Origin: Aestuariibacter sp. A3R04
GTDB lineage: Bacteria; Pseudomonadota; Gammaproteobacteria; Enterobacterales; Alteromonadaceae
DNA: 64,000 bases
Reading direction: 5' to 3'
NCBI RefSeq assembly: GCF_018860805.1
Contig: NZ_JAHKQR010000011.1
Location: 736,238-800,237, forward strand
Below are positions 37,052 through 46,816 of this stretch, piece by piece. The translations under genes and the position numbers were made by a program. Below the pieces are notes generated by a model. It was given only the letters and a program-made list of their open reading frames with translations, had not been told where the DNA came from and ran no database searches. Position 1 is the first letter of the stretch; every line of letters starts with the position of its first letter.

Positions 37052-40000
37052 ATGACATTTAAGAAGAAGCTATTGGGAACCATGATCTCAATGGCAGTTA
37101 CCGCTGGTCTATCCAGTACGGTTTCTGCGCAACAGATCTTTCTCCAGGATGTTAACGTAACTGAGGCGGGGAGTTCCCTTAACGCTAAAAAGGGTACTGG
37201 TGTTTACATCATTCAGATGAAAAATTCACCAGGTATCGCCTACGCAGAAGAAATTGGGGAGCTTATCCCCAAAAATCAAACCATCGCTACTACTGGTAAT
37301 CAATACGCGGCGGATTCAAAGCGCGTCAGACGCTACACTAATGAACTCAAGCGTCAACAACGCAACACAGCAAGTGCGGTTGGTGGCATCAACATCATTC
37401 ACAACTACGTTCACAGTTTTAACGGTTTTTCTGCCAAGTTAACTCCTGCGCAGGTTGAAGCGTTAAAAGCGAACCCTGACGTAGTCAATGTATGGGAAGA
37501 TATTCCGTTTACCGTTGACACCGCAAATACACCTGACTTTCTCGGTTTGACCGGGTCAGGTGGACAGTATGGTTTGGGCATCAAAGGTGAAGACGTTGTC
37601 GTTGGGATACTCGACACCGGTATTACACCTGAAAATCCAAGCTTTGCCGATGACGGCAGCTATTCTGATCCAACCACGTTTGGTTGGAATGGCATCTGTG
37701 ATGCTGGTGAAGAAACTGAAGCGGGCACGTTTAGCTGTAACAACAAGTTAATTGGTGCGCGATATTATAAAGACACCTTTGAATCGGTATACGACATTCA
37801 AACTGATTTAGGTGAATTCATCTCTCCTCGTGACGCTGACGGTCACGGCAGTCATACCGCGAGTACGGCTGCGGGCAATGAAGGCGTAGCTGCGATGAAG
37901 GGCGGTGCGCAAATCGGAACTATTAGTGGTATTGCACCCCGTGCCCGCGTTGCTATGTACAAAGTATGTTGGAACTCTGATTACGTCAGCCCAGAGGGCG
38001 CTGATGAAGCTGGTTGTTTCCCCAGCGACAGTATGGCGGCCATCGATGATGCCGTTGCCGATGGTGTAGATGTAATAAACTTTTCCATTGGCGGTAGTCG
38101 CGATGACATGACCTATCCGTCCACAGCAGCGATGTTGCGGGCTGCACAGGCTGGTGTGTTCGTTTCTGTTTCTGCAGGTAACGATGGCCCAACTCAGTTT
38201 ACTGTTGGTACGCCAGCGCCTTGGGTGGCGTCAGTGGCTGCATCTACTTACGACGGCACCTCAGTGGTGAATGGTTTACAGGTAAATGCATTTGGTGCTG
38301 ACGAAACATATGCCTTTACAGAAGGCGGTATTACACGTCCATTGGCAGAAACTGGTGAAGTAACGGGAAGTCTGGTCGTCGCTGAACCATTGGAAGCTTG
38401 TTATGTTGATGGTGCTTCCACACCATTGGATAACGCTGATGCTATTTCAGGAAACATCGCACTAATTCAGCGCGGGTCCTGTGCTTTCACTGAAAAAGTT
38501 ACCCGTGCTGTTGATTCAGGTGCCAAAGCTGTTGTGGTTTACGACAATGGTGGTGGTGTAACGGTCATGGGTGGAACAAACGTAGGTGTTATTCCTGGTG
38601 GAATGGTAAGTCAATCCGTTGGTTCGCAACTAAACTCGTCAGTAGTAGAAGGCGGCAACGTTACCGTTACCATGGGCCCTGGTATCTTCCTTGAGCAACA
38701 GGAAGTTGGCAACATGATGGCGGACTTCTCAAGCCGTGGACCAAATCTTTCTACACTAGATGTTATCAAACCAGACATTACAGCACCTGGTGTACGTATT
38801 TTGGCTGCGACAACGGATACACCAATGTTCGGTGCAGAAGGTGAGCAGGTCGCTTATCTAAGTGGTACGTCCATGTCTTCGCCGCACATTGCAGGTATGG
38901 CGGCATTGCTGATCGATCAGCATCCAACCTGGAGCCCGGCACAGGTGAAATCTGCGCTAATGACGAGCGCGTATCAGGAAGTCACGAAAGAAGATGGTAT
39001 AACTGCAGCCGATCCATTCGATTTCGGAGCGGGCCATGCAGCGCCAGTTTCCGCAATGGAGCCTGGTCTCACCTATGATACGCAAATAGGTGATTATCTG
39101 GGCTTCATGTGTGGGCTGGGTGATGGTGCATTTGTGTCCTCACAGTGGGGTATTACTTGTGATGGACTTGAGGATTTGAATTATTCTACTGATCCGTCAC
39201 AGATGAACTACCCGTCTATTGCCGTTGGCGAATTGTCTGGTGAAGAAACGATAGTTCGTTATGTTACTGATGTAACCGGCGTTGGTGGTACGTATACCAT
39301 TTCTGTAGAAGGCCTCGATACACTAAGCGTTTCCGTTCAGGGTTTCGATTCTGAGTTTAATCCAGTTCCAGACGCTATGTTGGAAGTTGACGCAAATGGT
39401 ATTTCTGCTTATGCGCTGACGATGGATAAAACCGAGAGCACAGTGATAGGTGACTGGATATTCGGCGCAGTGGTCCTGACAGGCCCTGATGGCAAAGTGG
39501 TTAGAAGTCCTGTTGCGGTTAAACCCGCTGCGGATGTACTAATTAATGCTCCTGAGTCTGTTACTGTAAGTTTGAATAGCCGCGGACGTGGATACTTCTC
39601 GGCAGAGATGAATTATTCTGGTAGAGCCAGCATTGACTACACCGGTTTGTCTGCACCAGGGATTGTTGATGACACGGTAGCACAAGATCCAGACAGTTCA
39701 TTTGCGTTCAATGAAGATGGTCTGTCTACATCTATCTTCCTAGTGCCAGAGGGAACGACCGTTGCCCGTTTCATGCTGAGCGATGATTTAGTCGATCAAG
39801 CTGGAACTGATTTAGATTTGTACGTTTATCGCTGTGTCGCACTTTCTTGCTCACAGGTTGGTGCATCGCTAAATGCAGGTTCTAATGAAGATGTTACGTT
39901 GATTAATCCAGAACCTGCAGCTGATGGAGATGCGGGAGACTTCTACATTGTTTGGGTTCATGGATATGACTTAAATGGCGTCGAGGAAACAACGTTCCGT

Positions 40001-40201
40001 ATGCCATATTGGTTCGTTGGTGGCGCGGAAAGCGGCACTCGGATGTCAATGACGCCGCGCGCTGTAGAAGGCAGAGCTAATGATGTTCGAATTATCGCTA
40101 GGGGTCTTATATCCGGACTTCCTTACATGGGAACAGTAACTTTCTACGATGGTGATGGTGTTGATCAAGGCACTACCCTGGTAGAAGCAATTCAACAATA
40201 A
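37052..40201 (+). CDS. Secreted subtilisin-like serine protease (S8) with PA domain
   Basis: Exported protease of 1049 residues. A signal peptide occupies 1-26 (ends TVSA), and an I9-type propeptide covers about 48-157. The catalytic triad is Asp188 (GILDTG), His265 (DGHGSHTA) and Ser607 (SGTSMSSPH). A protease-associated insert lies at about 460-530 (IALIQRGSCAFTEKVTRA). This arrangement resembles plant cucumisin-type subtilases, found in many marine heterotrophs. The C-terminal third has a fibronectin-III-like region (about 720-840) and a pre-peptidase-like beta domain (DLDLYVYRC). It probably degrades extracellular protein; the PEP-CTERM-like gene follows 58 nt later. Confidence 0.95.
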   Translation: MTFKKKLLGTMISMAVTAGLSSTVSAQQIFLQDVNVTEAGSSLNAKKGTGVYIIQMKNSPGIAYAEEIGELIPKNQTIATTGNQYAADSKRVRRYTNELKRQQRNTASAVGGINIIHNYVHSFNGFSAKLTPAQVEALKANPDVVNVWEDIPFTVDTANTPDFLGLTGSGGQYGLGIKGEDVVVGILDTGITPENPSFADDGSYSDPTTFGWNGICDAGEETEAGTFSCNNKLIGARYYKDTFESVYDIQTDLGEFISPRDADGHGSHTASTAAGNEGVAAMKGGAQIGTISGIAPRARVAMYKVCWNSDYVSPEGADEAGCFPSDSMAAIDDAVADGVDVINFSIGGSRDDMTYPSTAAMLRAAQAGVFVSVSAGNDGPTQFTVGTPAPWVASVAASTYDGTSVVNGLQVNAFGADETYAFTEGGITRPLAETGEVTGSLVVAEPLEACYVDGASTPLDNADAISGNIALIQRGSCAFTEKVTRAVDSGAKAVVVYDNGGGVTVMGGTNVGVIPGGMVSQSVGSQLNSSVVEGGNVTVTMGPGIFLEQQEVGNMMADFSSRGPNLSTLDVIKPDITAPGVRILAATTDTPMFGAEGEQVAYLSGTSMSSPHIAGMAALLIDQHPTWSPAQVKSALMTSAYQEVTKEDGITAADPFDFGAGHAAPVSAMEPGLTYDTQIGDYLGFMCGLGDGAFVSSQWGITCDGLEDLNYSTDPSQMNYPSIAVGELSGEETIVRYVTDVTGVGGTYTISVEGLDTLSVSVQGFDSEFNPVPDAMLEVDANGISAYALTMDKTESTVIGDWIFGAVVLTGPDGKVVRSPVAVKPAADVLINAPESVTVSLNSRGRGYFSAEMNYSGRASIDYTGLSAPGIVDDTVAQDPDSSFAFNEDGLSTSIFLVPEGTTVARFMLSDDLVDQAGTDLDLYVYRCVALSCSQVGASLNAGSNEDVTLINPEPAADGDAGDFYIVWVHGYDLNGVEETTFRMPYWFVGGAESGTRMSMTPRAVEGRANDVRIIARGLISGLPYMGTVTFYDGDGVDQGTTLVEAIQQ

Positions 40202-40216
40202 TTAACAACAATCAAA

Positions 40217-40238
40217 GAGCACAGCGCTGGCTGTGCTC
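40217..40238 (+). other. Hairpin between protease and PEP-CTERM-like genes
   Basis: Arms GAGCACAGC (40217-40225) and GCTGTGCTC (40230-40238) form a perfect 9-bp stem with a 4-nt loop GCTG. The following bases (GATTTAAAAA) do not make a convincing U-tract. It may be a leaky terminator that lowers downstream expression, or a processing/stabilising element in a shared mRNA. Confidence 0.6.
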
Positions 40239-40259
40239 GATTTAAAAAGGCAGAAGTAC

Positions 40260-40796
40260 ATGAGAAACATTAAATCACTTTTTTCAGCAGCATTGCTTTC
40301 TTGCTCAATGCTGTTCACTGCAAGCTCTAATGCTGCGTTGATCACGGAAACTATCTATGCAGGTGGTATCGAAATCGCTACCATCGAGATGCAACTGGAT
40401 GATTCACTGATTAATTCGGGTCTTGGTGTGGTTAGCACCGTAGATATGATCGGCTTTGATTTGATCGATGTGGTCGTCCCACTAGCTTTGGGTTTTAACC
40501 CCGTGCTCAATGACTTTGAAGCAATTATTGACGTAGATAATTTGTTCGCTGGTTCTGAATATATTTTCCTGGATGTAGCAGATGATGCAGGTTGGTTCTA
40601 CGAAGTCTATTTCGACGCGTTTTCCACGTTCGATAACTATGCATCAGTGTTCGAGGCTGGTACAGGTTATCTATTAGAGGCGATTGAAGATGATGTACAA
40701 GTCGTATCTACCGTGGCAGTATCCGTTTCTGAACCTTCTTTATTCGTTATTTTTGCTTTGGCTATGGGTGGTTTGGTAATGCGCAGACGTGCATAG
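40260..40796 (+). CDS. Small exported protein with PEP-CTERM-like tail
   Basis: Protein of 178 residues. A signal peptide covers about 1-24 (ends SNAA). The acidic mature region is rich in D, E, V and F, without cysteines. The C-terminus reads SEPSLFVIFALAMGGLVMRRRA: a short S-E-P motif, one membrane helix and an arginine cluster, the tripartite pattern of PEP-CTERM sorting signals recognised by exosortases. The canonical first residue P is S here. The mature region resembles no family I recognise. The ATG at 40260 (AAGGCAGAAG upstream) is preferred over a TTG-type start 9 codons earlier. No exosortase gene is in the window. Confidence 0.72.
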   Translation: MRNIKSLFSAALLSCSMLFTASSNAALITETIYAGGIEIATIEMQLDDSLINSGLGVVSTVDMIGFDLIDVVVPLALGFNPVLNDFEAIIDVDNLFAGSEYIFLDVADDAGWFYEVYFDAFSTFDNYASVFEAGTGYLLEAIEDDVQVVSTVAVSVSEPSLFVIFALAMGGLVMRRRA

Positions 40797-40819
40797 ATGC
40801 TCTTACCTTTTTTCAAAAA

Positions 40820-40846
40820 CCCTGCTAATTAGCAGGGTTTTTTTTT
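40820..40846 (+). terminator. Intrinsic terminator after the PEP-CTERM-like gene
   Basis: CCCTGCT and AGCAGGG (40820-40826, 40831-40837) with an AATT loop, followed by nine T. A run of A precedes the stem, so it could also work in the other direction. Confidence 0.92.
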
Positions 40847-41065
40847 GCAATCATAAAAATAGGTGAGAGTATTGTCATTCTAATGGCACAATATTATGAA
40901 ACATCGTGACGTAATCACGTTGGTTAGACAGGTCTAAGAAACTAATGGGTTGTCGCTGAATTTGTCTAATTTATAAATGATTCAGAAAATTAGGTATATG
41001 TATTGCTTCGGGCTAATATAGTTAGCGATACTCATTGCCTTTGATTTTTTTAGCTGAGGTTATTC

Positions 41066-42463
41066 TTGCTCATCCGGCTCGCTTTTTTAGTGTCAGCGTT
41101 AATTGCGCTGAGCAATATCCTGCTTAGCGCTCCTGCAAATGCAACAAAGATGCAGGTTACCTATTGTATCGACCCGGACTGGATGCCCTACGAAGCGCTT
41201 AGAAATGGCAAACACATAGGTGTTTCAGCGGATTACCTCGACGTGATTGCGGAGTTAACCGGTATAGAATTTGTTTTGGTTCCCACGGAAAACTGGCAGG
41301 ATTCGTTGACAGCGGTGGAATCCGGTAAATGCATGATAACCCCTATGATAAATAAAACGCCTAGCCGGGAGACGTTTCTCGCTTTTTCTCATTCTTACAT
41401 AGACGCTCCCAGCGTACTTATCGGCCAGCGTGCTTTGCCGATCGTGCAGGGGTTTGGTGGTGTTGGAAACAGGCGAGTGGGCATTGTCGCCGGGTTTCGC
41501 CATGCTGAATACCTCGCGCGATATTATCCAAATGTGTCAACTCAGTATGTAGGTTCCGAGTTAGAAGGCCTAAAAAAAGTCAGTTCTGGTGAAATTGACT
41601 TAATGGTAAGTTCTCTACTCAGTGTATACACGTTAATCAACAGCCACAATTTAGATAACCTGAGCATTGTTGGTTTTGCTGAACCCTTCAATTCTCTTTC
41701 AATTGGTGTTAATACACAGTACACCTATCTTCTACCTGTGTTGAATCAAGCAATAAACCAAATCCCTGAGAGTCGAGAGGTGCAGATATATAAACGTTGG
41801 ACGTCGGTGAAACAGGTACAAAACCCGAGATACTGGCCAATGGTATTCATCGTTTTCGGCGCAATAGGTTTTGTCGCGTTAGTTTCCTGGCGAAACAGGG
41901 TTGTGCGGGAATTTCGCCGTCAAATTACAAACAAGAATAATGAAATTGAAGTGTTGCAGAACAGTTTATTGGAGAAAACAAGAATTCTGGAGTTTTTGTC
42001 GATTCGCGACGATATATCTGGTTTATACAACAGAAATTACTTTGTAAAAAAAGTGGAAGAAGAAATATCCCGTTATCAGCGATTCCAACATCCGTGTACA
42101 TTGATTGGCGTTGAATTGCCCGAATTTTCAGAGAAAATGATGACCAAGGATTGTCGTGATAACTGCAGCAGAAAATTGGCAACCATTTGCTTATCTACGG
42201 TGCGGGATGTCGATGTGACGGCGAGAACCGAAGCAAATCGTTTTGTGATCCTGTGTCCACAAACCAGAGCGGAGGAAGCGGGTTATGTGGCCAACCGATT
42301 GCTAGAGCAGTTTCTCGCTACCTTGCCCAATTGCAAATACATCCATGTTGGTGTGGCTGAATTGCAGTCCGCTCAAGATTACGTCGAATGGAATAACGAC
42401 TTAACTAAAGCTATTATTTCATCTAAGCATCAGGGGGGAAACGTGGTCGCATTTTCGGATTGA
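41066..42463 (+). CDS. Periplasmic solute-binding domain fused to degenerate GGDEF
   Basis: Membrane signalling protein of 465 residues. It has a signal/anchor at 1-26, a family-3 solute-binding domain (about 28-250; YCIDPDWMPYEALRNG opens it), one transmembrane helix (about 258-275), a coiled coil, and a GGDEF-like domain (about 310-462). The GGDEF signature is replaced by EANRF (389-393), and the metal-binding aspartate region is also changed (GVELPEF). Cyclase activity is not expected. It starts at TTG with GAGGT upstream, and the signal peptide fits this start. It may sense an amino-acid-like ligand and signal through protein contact. Confidence 0.85.
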   Translation: MLIRLAFLVSALIALSNILLSAPANATKMQVTYCIDPDWMPYEALRNGKHIGVSADYLDVIAELTGIEFVLVPTENWQDSLTAVESGKCMITPMINKTPSRETFLAFSHSYIDAPSVLIGQRALPIVQGFGGVGNRRVGIVAGFRHAEYLARYYPNVSTQYVGSELEGLKKVSSGEIDLMVSSLLSVYTLINSHNLDNLSIVGFAEPFNSLSIGVNTQYTYLLPVLNQAINQIPESREVQIYKRWTSVKQVQNPRYWPMVFIVFGAIGFVALVSWRNRVVREFRRQITNKNNEIEVLQNSLLEKTRILEFLSIRDDISGLYNRNYFVKKVEEEISRYQRFQHPCTLIGVELPEFSEKMMTKDCRDNCSRKLATICLSTVRDVDVTARTEANRFVILCPQTRAEEAGYVANRLLEQFLATLPNCKYIHVGVAELQSAQDYVEWNNDLTKAIISSKHQGGNVVAFSD

Positions 42464-42469
42464 TGCGTG

Positions 42470-44137
42470 TTACACCAGAGGATCGTATTGCCACTGGTGA
42501 TCTGTATAGGACACTACACATCGCTCGTACTCTTTATCGGAACGCCAGTTTCTGTTGTTAAGTTTAGCGGATACTCCGGCATACAGCCGTTTATTCGCGA
42601 CAAGTCGAATATGTTGTAAGTAATCCTCTTTTCGCTTTTTTAATTCAAGTGATTTCAGTTCGAGCCAGTTTAACAATGCAGTTTCATTGTTAAACAACGC
42701 TTTGGCCTCAGCTACCTTGTCGGCAAGTTCTTTATGGTAAATCCGTTGAGTGATGAGATCGAGTTTTTCTCTGTGCCTGAGGTTATTTTCTCGAAGTTGA
42801 GTAAGCATTTCTTTAATGGTATTTTGTTTCTCTTCTAGTTCTCTGAGCCCTTCAGAAAAATCCACTTTCAGTGTACTGCCAGAGATGGCTCCTAGTGTGC
42901 CGGCTTCAACTTTACCTTTACACGCTATTTCACAGGCAAACAAATTTCCCATGGGGGTAGGCAAGTGACCAACGCTAATACTACCTCCGGCATGAAGTCT
43001 GCTGTAAGCCATTTGCCTGCCAACTGTGATGTTTTCGCGGGCTTTGATGTCAAGGCCCTGACCGTGTTGGACGTGAATACTACCTCCAGCGATCAGTGTG
43101 CAACCATATCCGTTGTCGTTATCAGTTACTTTGCCCATGGCTCCTTCGGTGATGATAATGTCTCCTCCGGCTTCGATGGTTGCAGATTCGACAAAGCCAT
43201 TAATCGTGATGTCCTTGGTCGCTTTTACAATCATTTTCTCTGCTACATCGCCGTTGACCAGAATAGCGCCGTCATAGGTTACATGTCCTGAACCCACATT
43301 GACACCATTGCAGATAAACGTTTCGTCGATGTTCATCACGAGTTCACGGTACTTAGGCATACCTGATAACGTTGAAACCAATATATTATCGTCTTCGCGG
43401 CTCACCTCGGTATTCTTACCCATTTTGAACTCAAGCCAATCACCGGGAGTGGGAGTTAATACTGAACCTCGCACATCAAAACCCGCTCTGCCTTCCGTGG
43501 GCGGCGTCCGGCGTAACACTGGTACACCTTTTTTTACACATATTATATCACCTAAGTTACGCAGGTCAGTTTTGTCTGAGTCGTCGGTTTGCGGTTTTAG
43601 TACCCGTTCCAATGCGTTGGGTACAAGGGGAATAAAACGGGAGTTTTTACCATTTCTAGGTGGTAGCCCTCTGGCGATGACACATTCAAAGACTTTGCCT
43701 GGTGGAGCACACTCCGCTTCATCTAGGAGCTTTTGGATATGCCGCATCCCAATACCCCTTTTTATTCTGGCTTTGTAAGCGAGGTTTCGGATGGTAGTAG
43801 CATTCGGCATACGTCCACCATAAGGTGCTGTTAGGATAACAGTGGCGCTCAGGTTGTCGTCGCTTATTCTGAAGTTTACTTCAGCGTGACGCAATTCAGC
43901 TATGTTTGCACTTACTGGAGTGACATCACCCGTTTTATAATACAGGTTGGCCTTGTCACAGGTAGATTTTAATGTGTCAGCTGAAAGATACAAAGCCTCG
44001 TAATGCGCTTCTTCAATCAGCGTCTTTACATCGTCGACGGTGACCTCAGTTTGCATGTCCTCGGGTTGCACGAGTAAGGTAAGAAGTTGTGTGTCGCTAT
44101 TGTACTCGAGAGAGATACCTTTCATTGGAGGTTCCAT
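42470..44137 (-). CDS. FapA-domain (DUF342) protein
   Basis: Cytosolic protein of 555 residues in the FapA/DUF342 (flagellar assembly protein A) family. The central right-handed beta-helix has repeated short strands, GAILVNGDVAEKMIVKATKDITINGF and then GGDIIITEGAMG. It is followed by a long coiled coil from about 425 to 520. Members relate to polar flagella or surface signalling; no flagellar gene is nearby. Two ATGs (codon 1 and codon 5, at 44125) are possible starts, and the second has a slightly better ribosome site. Its stop lies 6 bp from that of the convergent GGDEF-like gene. Confidence 0.85.
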   Translation of the reverse strand: MEPPMKGISLEYNSDTQLLTLLVQPEDMQTEVTVDDVKTLIEEAHYEALYLSADTLKSTCDKANLYYKTGDVTPVSANIAELRHAEVNFRISDDNLSATVILTAPYGGRMPNATTIRNLAYKARIKRGIGMRHIQKLLDEAECAPPGKVFECVIARGLPPRNGKNSRFIPLVPNALERVLKPQTDDSDKTDLRNLGDIICVKKGVPVLRRTPPTEGRAGFDVRGSVLTPTPGDWLEFKMGKNTEVSREDDNILVSTLSGMPKYRELVMNIDETFICNGVNVGSGHVTYDGAILVNGDVAEKMIVKATKDITINGFVESATIEAGGDIIITEGAMGKVTDNDNGYGCTLIAGGSIHVQHGQGLDIKARENITVGRQMAYSRLHAGGSISVGHLPTPMGNLFACEIACKGKVEAGTLGAISGSTLKVDFSEGLRELEEKQNTIKEMLTQLRENNLRHREKLDLITQRIYHKELADKVAEAKALFNNETALLNWLELKSLELKKRKEDYLQHIRLVANKRLYAGVSAKLNNRNWRSDKEYERCVVSYTDHQWQYDPLV

Positions 44138-44216
44138 TAAACTGCATTATAGCCTTATCGGCTGATCATGTTGAGGCCTTTAATTGTCATACTCTATAGC
44201 GATAATCTCATGTTCG

Positions 44217-45650
44217 TCAAAGGTTTTGCGCATACTGATACAGTGCTCTGAGTATGGCTTGCTTGTCTGCGTCTTCTCGATGTGCTTCTGCCAATTGTTC
44301 GAGCTCGAGTAAGTAGGGCTCTAACGTGAGTGAAGCCGGAGAGTTTCGATCTGTTAACCGATACTGTCTGTGAGCTTGCCACCTCTGCATTTCATCAGCA
44401 GTAAGGGTGTAGGGATAGTTTCTCGCCCGATAGCGGAACAACAACGTCCTCAACGTTAAATTTTGTGTTGTATCGTGAAAACTATCAAGTAGATCCGGCT
44501 CGCTTTCCCTTACGTCATCACACCAACGACGCTCTTCATCAGACAGAAATCCGCCAGTGTACAGGGCGTGATCCGCATCAACTTCAGTGTCTTCCAGAGG
44601 CTGATTATAGACTTCTTTCACTTTATCCCAGATGTCTTGTCTGGATGCCAGAGTTTGATAGTGCTTTAAACAGCGGTCGCGATCTAACCCAATGCGTGCA
44701 GCATTTTCCTCGTCCATGGCTTTGGCTGTGGTCACAAATGGCGAACGATTAATGTGGATGAGTTTTAGCCCTGGGCGCGGCTGGTCACCTAGATCCTGTG
44801 TCGTCATATACAGTTTTTCTCTTAGCACATCGACATCGTCTTCAAGAAGCGGACGCAAATCTTTGGAAAGGTCTATCACAATAATGGCGTTGCTGTTTGT
44901 CGGATGCGGTGCAATGGGCATAACCCATGTACAACAGCCTTGGCTGGCAGGGATTTTTGAAGAAACATGTAATAGGACAGAAGGACGGGAGAAATCGAAA
45001 TGTTTTAATACTTCGTGTTTGCTGCGAAGTTTAAACCCATAGTTGAAGAGTTTTGGCTGTGAGTTTTTGATCAACTTGGCCAGGGCAATGGTGGCATAAA
45101 CATCTGACAACGCATCATGGGCTTGTCCATGAGTGAGGTTATTGGCATTGGTCAATGCCTCAAGTTTAAAGCTCGGTGTACCGTCTTCTTTCATCGGCCA
45201 TTCGATGCCTTCGGGGCGCAGAGCATAGCACGCGCGCGCTAGGTCGATAATATCCCACCGAGAGTTGCCATTTCGCCATTCGCGCCCGTAGGGATCGTAA
45301 AAATTACGATAAAAGAGATAGCGACTAACCTCATCGTCAAAGCGAATACTATTGTACCCGACAACACAGGTATTAGGTTTGCTCATTTCCTGGTGAATTC
45401 GTTGAGCAAATTCTGCTTCTATCATTCCGTCGCGCAAGGATTGTTGGGGGGTAATACCGGTTACCAGGCAGGCTTGGGGGTGGGGCAGCGCATCGTTGGC
45501 GATGCGGGCCATCATGTTTATGGGCTTATCAATAACATTCAGGTCAGTATCTGTACGTATGGCGGCGAACTGACAAGGCGCATCTTTTTGGGGGTTAGCA
45601 CCCCATGTCTCGTAGTCGTGCCAAAGCAGGGTGGTTGATTGCTGACTCAT
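44217..45650 (-). CDS. sbcB: Exodeoxyribonuclease I
   Basis: 3'-5' single-strand DNA exonuclease acting in recombination and mismatch repair. It has 477 residues. The DEDD-type nuclease opens with LLWHDYETWGANPQKD (Exo I has the DxE motif as D-Y-E). It continues with VVGYNSIRFDDEVSRYLFYRNFYDPYGREW and THGQAHDALSDVYATIALA, giving the remaining acidic residues. The SH3-like and helical C-terminal part is complete. It is divergent from the isoaspartyl peptidase. Confidence 0.97.
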   Translation of the reverse strand: MSQQSTTLLWHDYETWGANPQKDAPCQFAAIRTDTDLNVIDKPINMMARIANDALPHPQACLVTGITPQQSLRDGMIEAEFAQRIHQEMSKPNTCVVGYNSIRFDDEVSRYLFYRNFYDPYGREWRNGNSRWDIIDLARACYALRPEGIEWPMKEDGTPSFKLEALTNANNLTHGQAHDALSDVYATIALAKLIKNSQPKLFNYGFKLRSKHEVLKHFDFSRPSVLLHVSSKIPASQGCCTWVMPIAPHPTNSNAIIVIDLSKDLRPLLEDDVDVLREKLYMTTQDLGDQPRPGLKLIHINRSPFVTTAKAMDEENAARIGLDRDRCLKHYQTLASRQDIWDKVKEVYNQPLEDTEVDADHALYTGGFLSDEERRWCDDVRESEPDLLDSFHDTTQNLTLRTLLFRYRARNYPYTLTADEMQRWQAHRQYRLTDRNSPASLTLEPYLLELEQLAEAHREDADKQAILRALYQYAQNL

Positions 45651-45769
45651 GAATTTATCGTTTCCTCTTTTTGACTTCTCGCGTCAGGCACTATACCAGC
45701 GCTGGGGTATGCCTGCCAGCAACGGTAGCATATACTGGTCTTAAGTTGAGAAACAAAAAAAGGACGATT

Positions 45770-46786
45770 ATGAAAACGTGGTTATTTGGGGTTTGGATCT
45801 TTGTGGGCTTATCTGTAGTGGGAACAGCTATTGCTAAACCCACTCCTGTGGCAATCGTCGTGCACGGTGGTGCAGGCACAATTTTAAAAGAAAATCTGAC
45901 TCCAGAACTCGAGCAGGCCTATAAGCAAACGCTTCGCGATGCCGTGGAAGCAGGACACAAACTCTTGCTGCAAGGTGAACCAGGTGAAAAGGCGGTTATC
46001 GCCGCAATCCAAATTTTGGAGACCTCCCCGTTGTTTAACGCCGGTGTCGGCGCGGTTTATACCTGGGAAGGTGAACATGAACTCGACGCCTCCATAATGC
46101 ATGGTGGCTCGTTGAATGCCGGTGCAGTTGCTGGAGTGAAAACCATAAGAAGTCCAATTGCTGCTGCCTTAGCGGTCATGCACCAATCGCCCCACGTCAT
46201 GCTGTCTGGCAAAGGTGCACAATTGTTTGCGCAAGAGCAAGGATTGGAAATCGTTGACAATAGTTCCTTCGATACCGAGAGGCGCAAGCAAGCACTGGAG
46301 CGCGCCAAAGCGCGTATGCTCGGAGCCGGTGTGTACGGAAATCAACAAGGCAACGAACGCTTCGGCACAGTGGGAGCTGTTGTTCTGGATAAACAGGGAA
46401 ATATCGTTTCTGGAACATCAACCGGAGGGATGACGGCAAAGCGGTACGGCAGGATTGGTGATTCCCCCGTGATTGGTGCAGGCACTTGGGCGGATAACGC
46501 CAGCTGTGGTGTATCGGCAACCGGACACGGTGAGTTTTTTATTCGCTACCACGTTGCCGCAGATATTTGTTCGCGAGTTAAATATCAGGGGGTTTCCCTG
46601 ATAGATGCCGCTGACACCGTCATTAATGGCGTGCTGAAAGCGGCAGGTGGCGATGGTGGTGTTATTGCCATTGACAACCAGGGCAACATTGCGACGCCGT
46701 TTAATTCCCCAGGCATGTACCGGGCCAAAATTGACAAGAATGGCAAGCTGGCAGTGGGGATTTACAAAGCGTGGGAAAAGGAGTAA
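45770..46786 (+). CDS. Isoaspartyl peptidase / type-2 L-asparaginase, exported
   Basis: Ntn hydrolase of 338 residues that removes isoaspartyl residues and can deamidate asparagine. A signal peptide of about 20 residues indicates a periplasmic location. The precursor would self-cleave before the nucleophile Thr200 in RFGTVGAVVLDKQG. GTSTGGMTAKRYGRIGDSPVIGAGTWAD follows as in family members. VVHGGAGT near the N-terminus is a typical opening. The ATG at 45770 (AGGA upstream) is preferred over a 33-codon upstream extension. A nested inverted repeat follows the gene. Confidence 0.93.
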   Translation: MKTWLFGVWIFVGLSVVGTAIAKPTPVAIVVHGGAGTILKENLTPELEQAYKQTLRDAVEAGHKLLLQGEPGEKAVIAAIQILETSPLFNAGVGAVYTWEGEHELDASIMHGGSLNAGAVAGVKTIRSPIAAALAVMHQSPHVMLSGKGAQLFAQEQGLEIVDNSSFDTERRKQALERAKARMLGAGVYGNQQGNERFGTVGAVVLDKQGNIVSGTSTGGMTAKRYGRIGDSPVIGAGTWADNASCGVSATGHGEFFIRYHVAADICSRVKYQGVSLIDAADTVINGVLKAAGGDGGVIAIDNQGNIATPFNSPGMYRAKIDKNGKLAVGIYKAWEKE

Positions 46787-46816
46787 CAATCTTTTAAATA
46801 AAATGTAAAAATTCTC

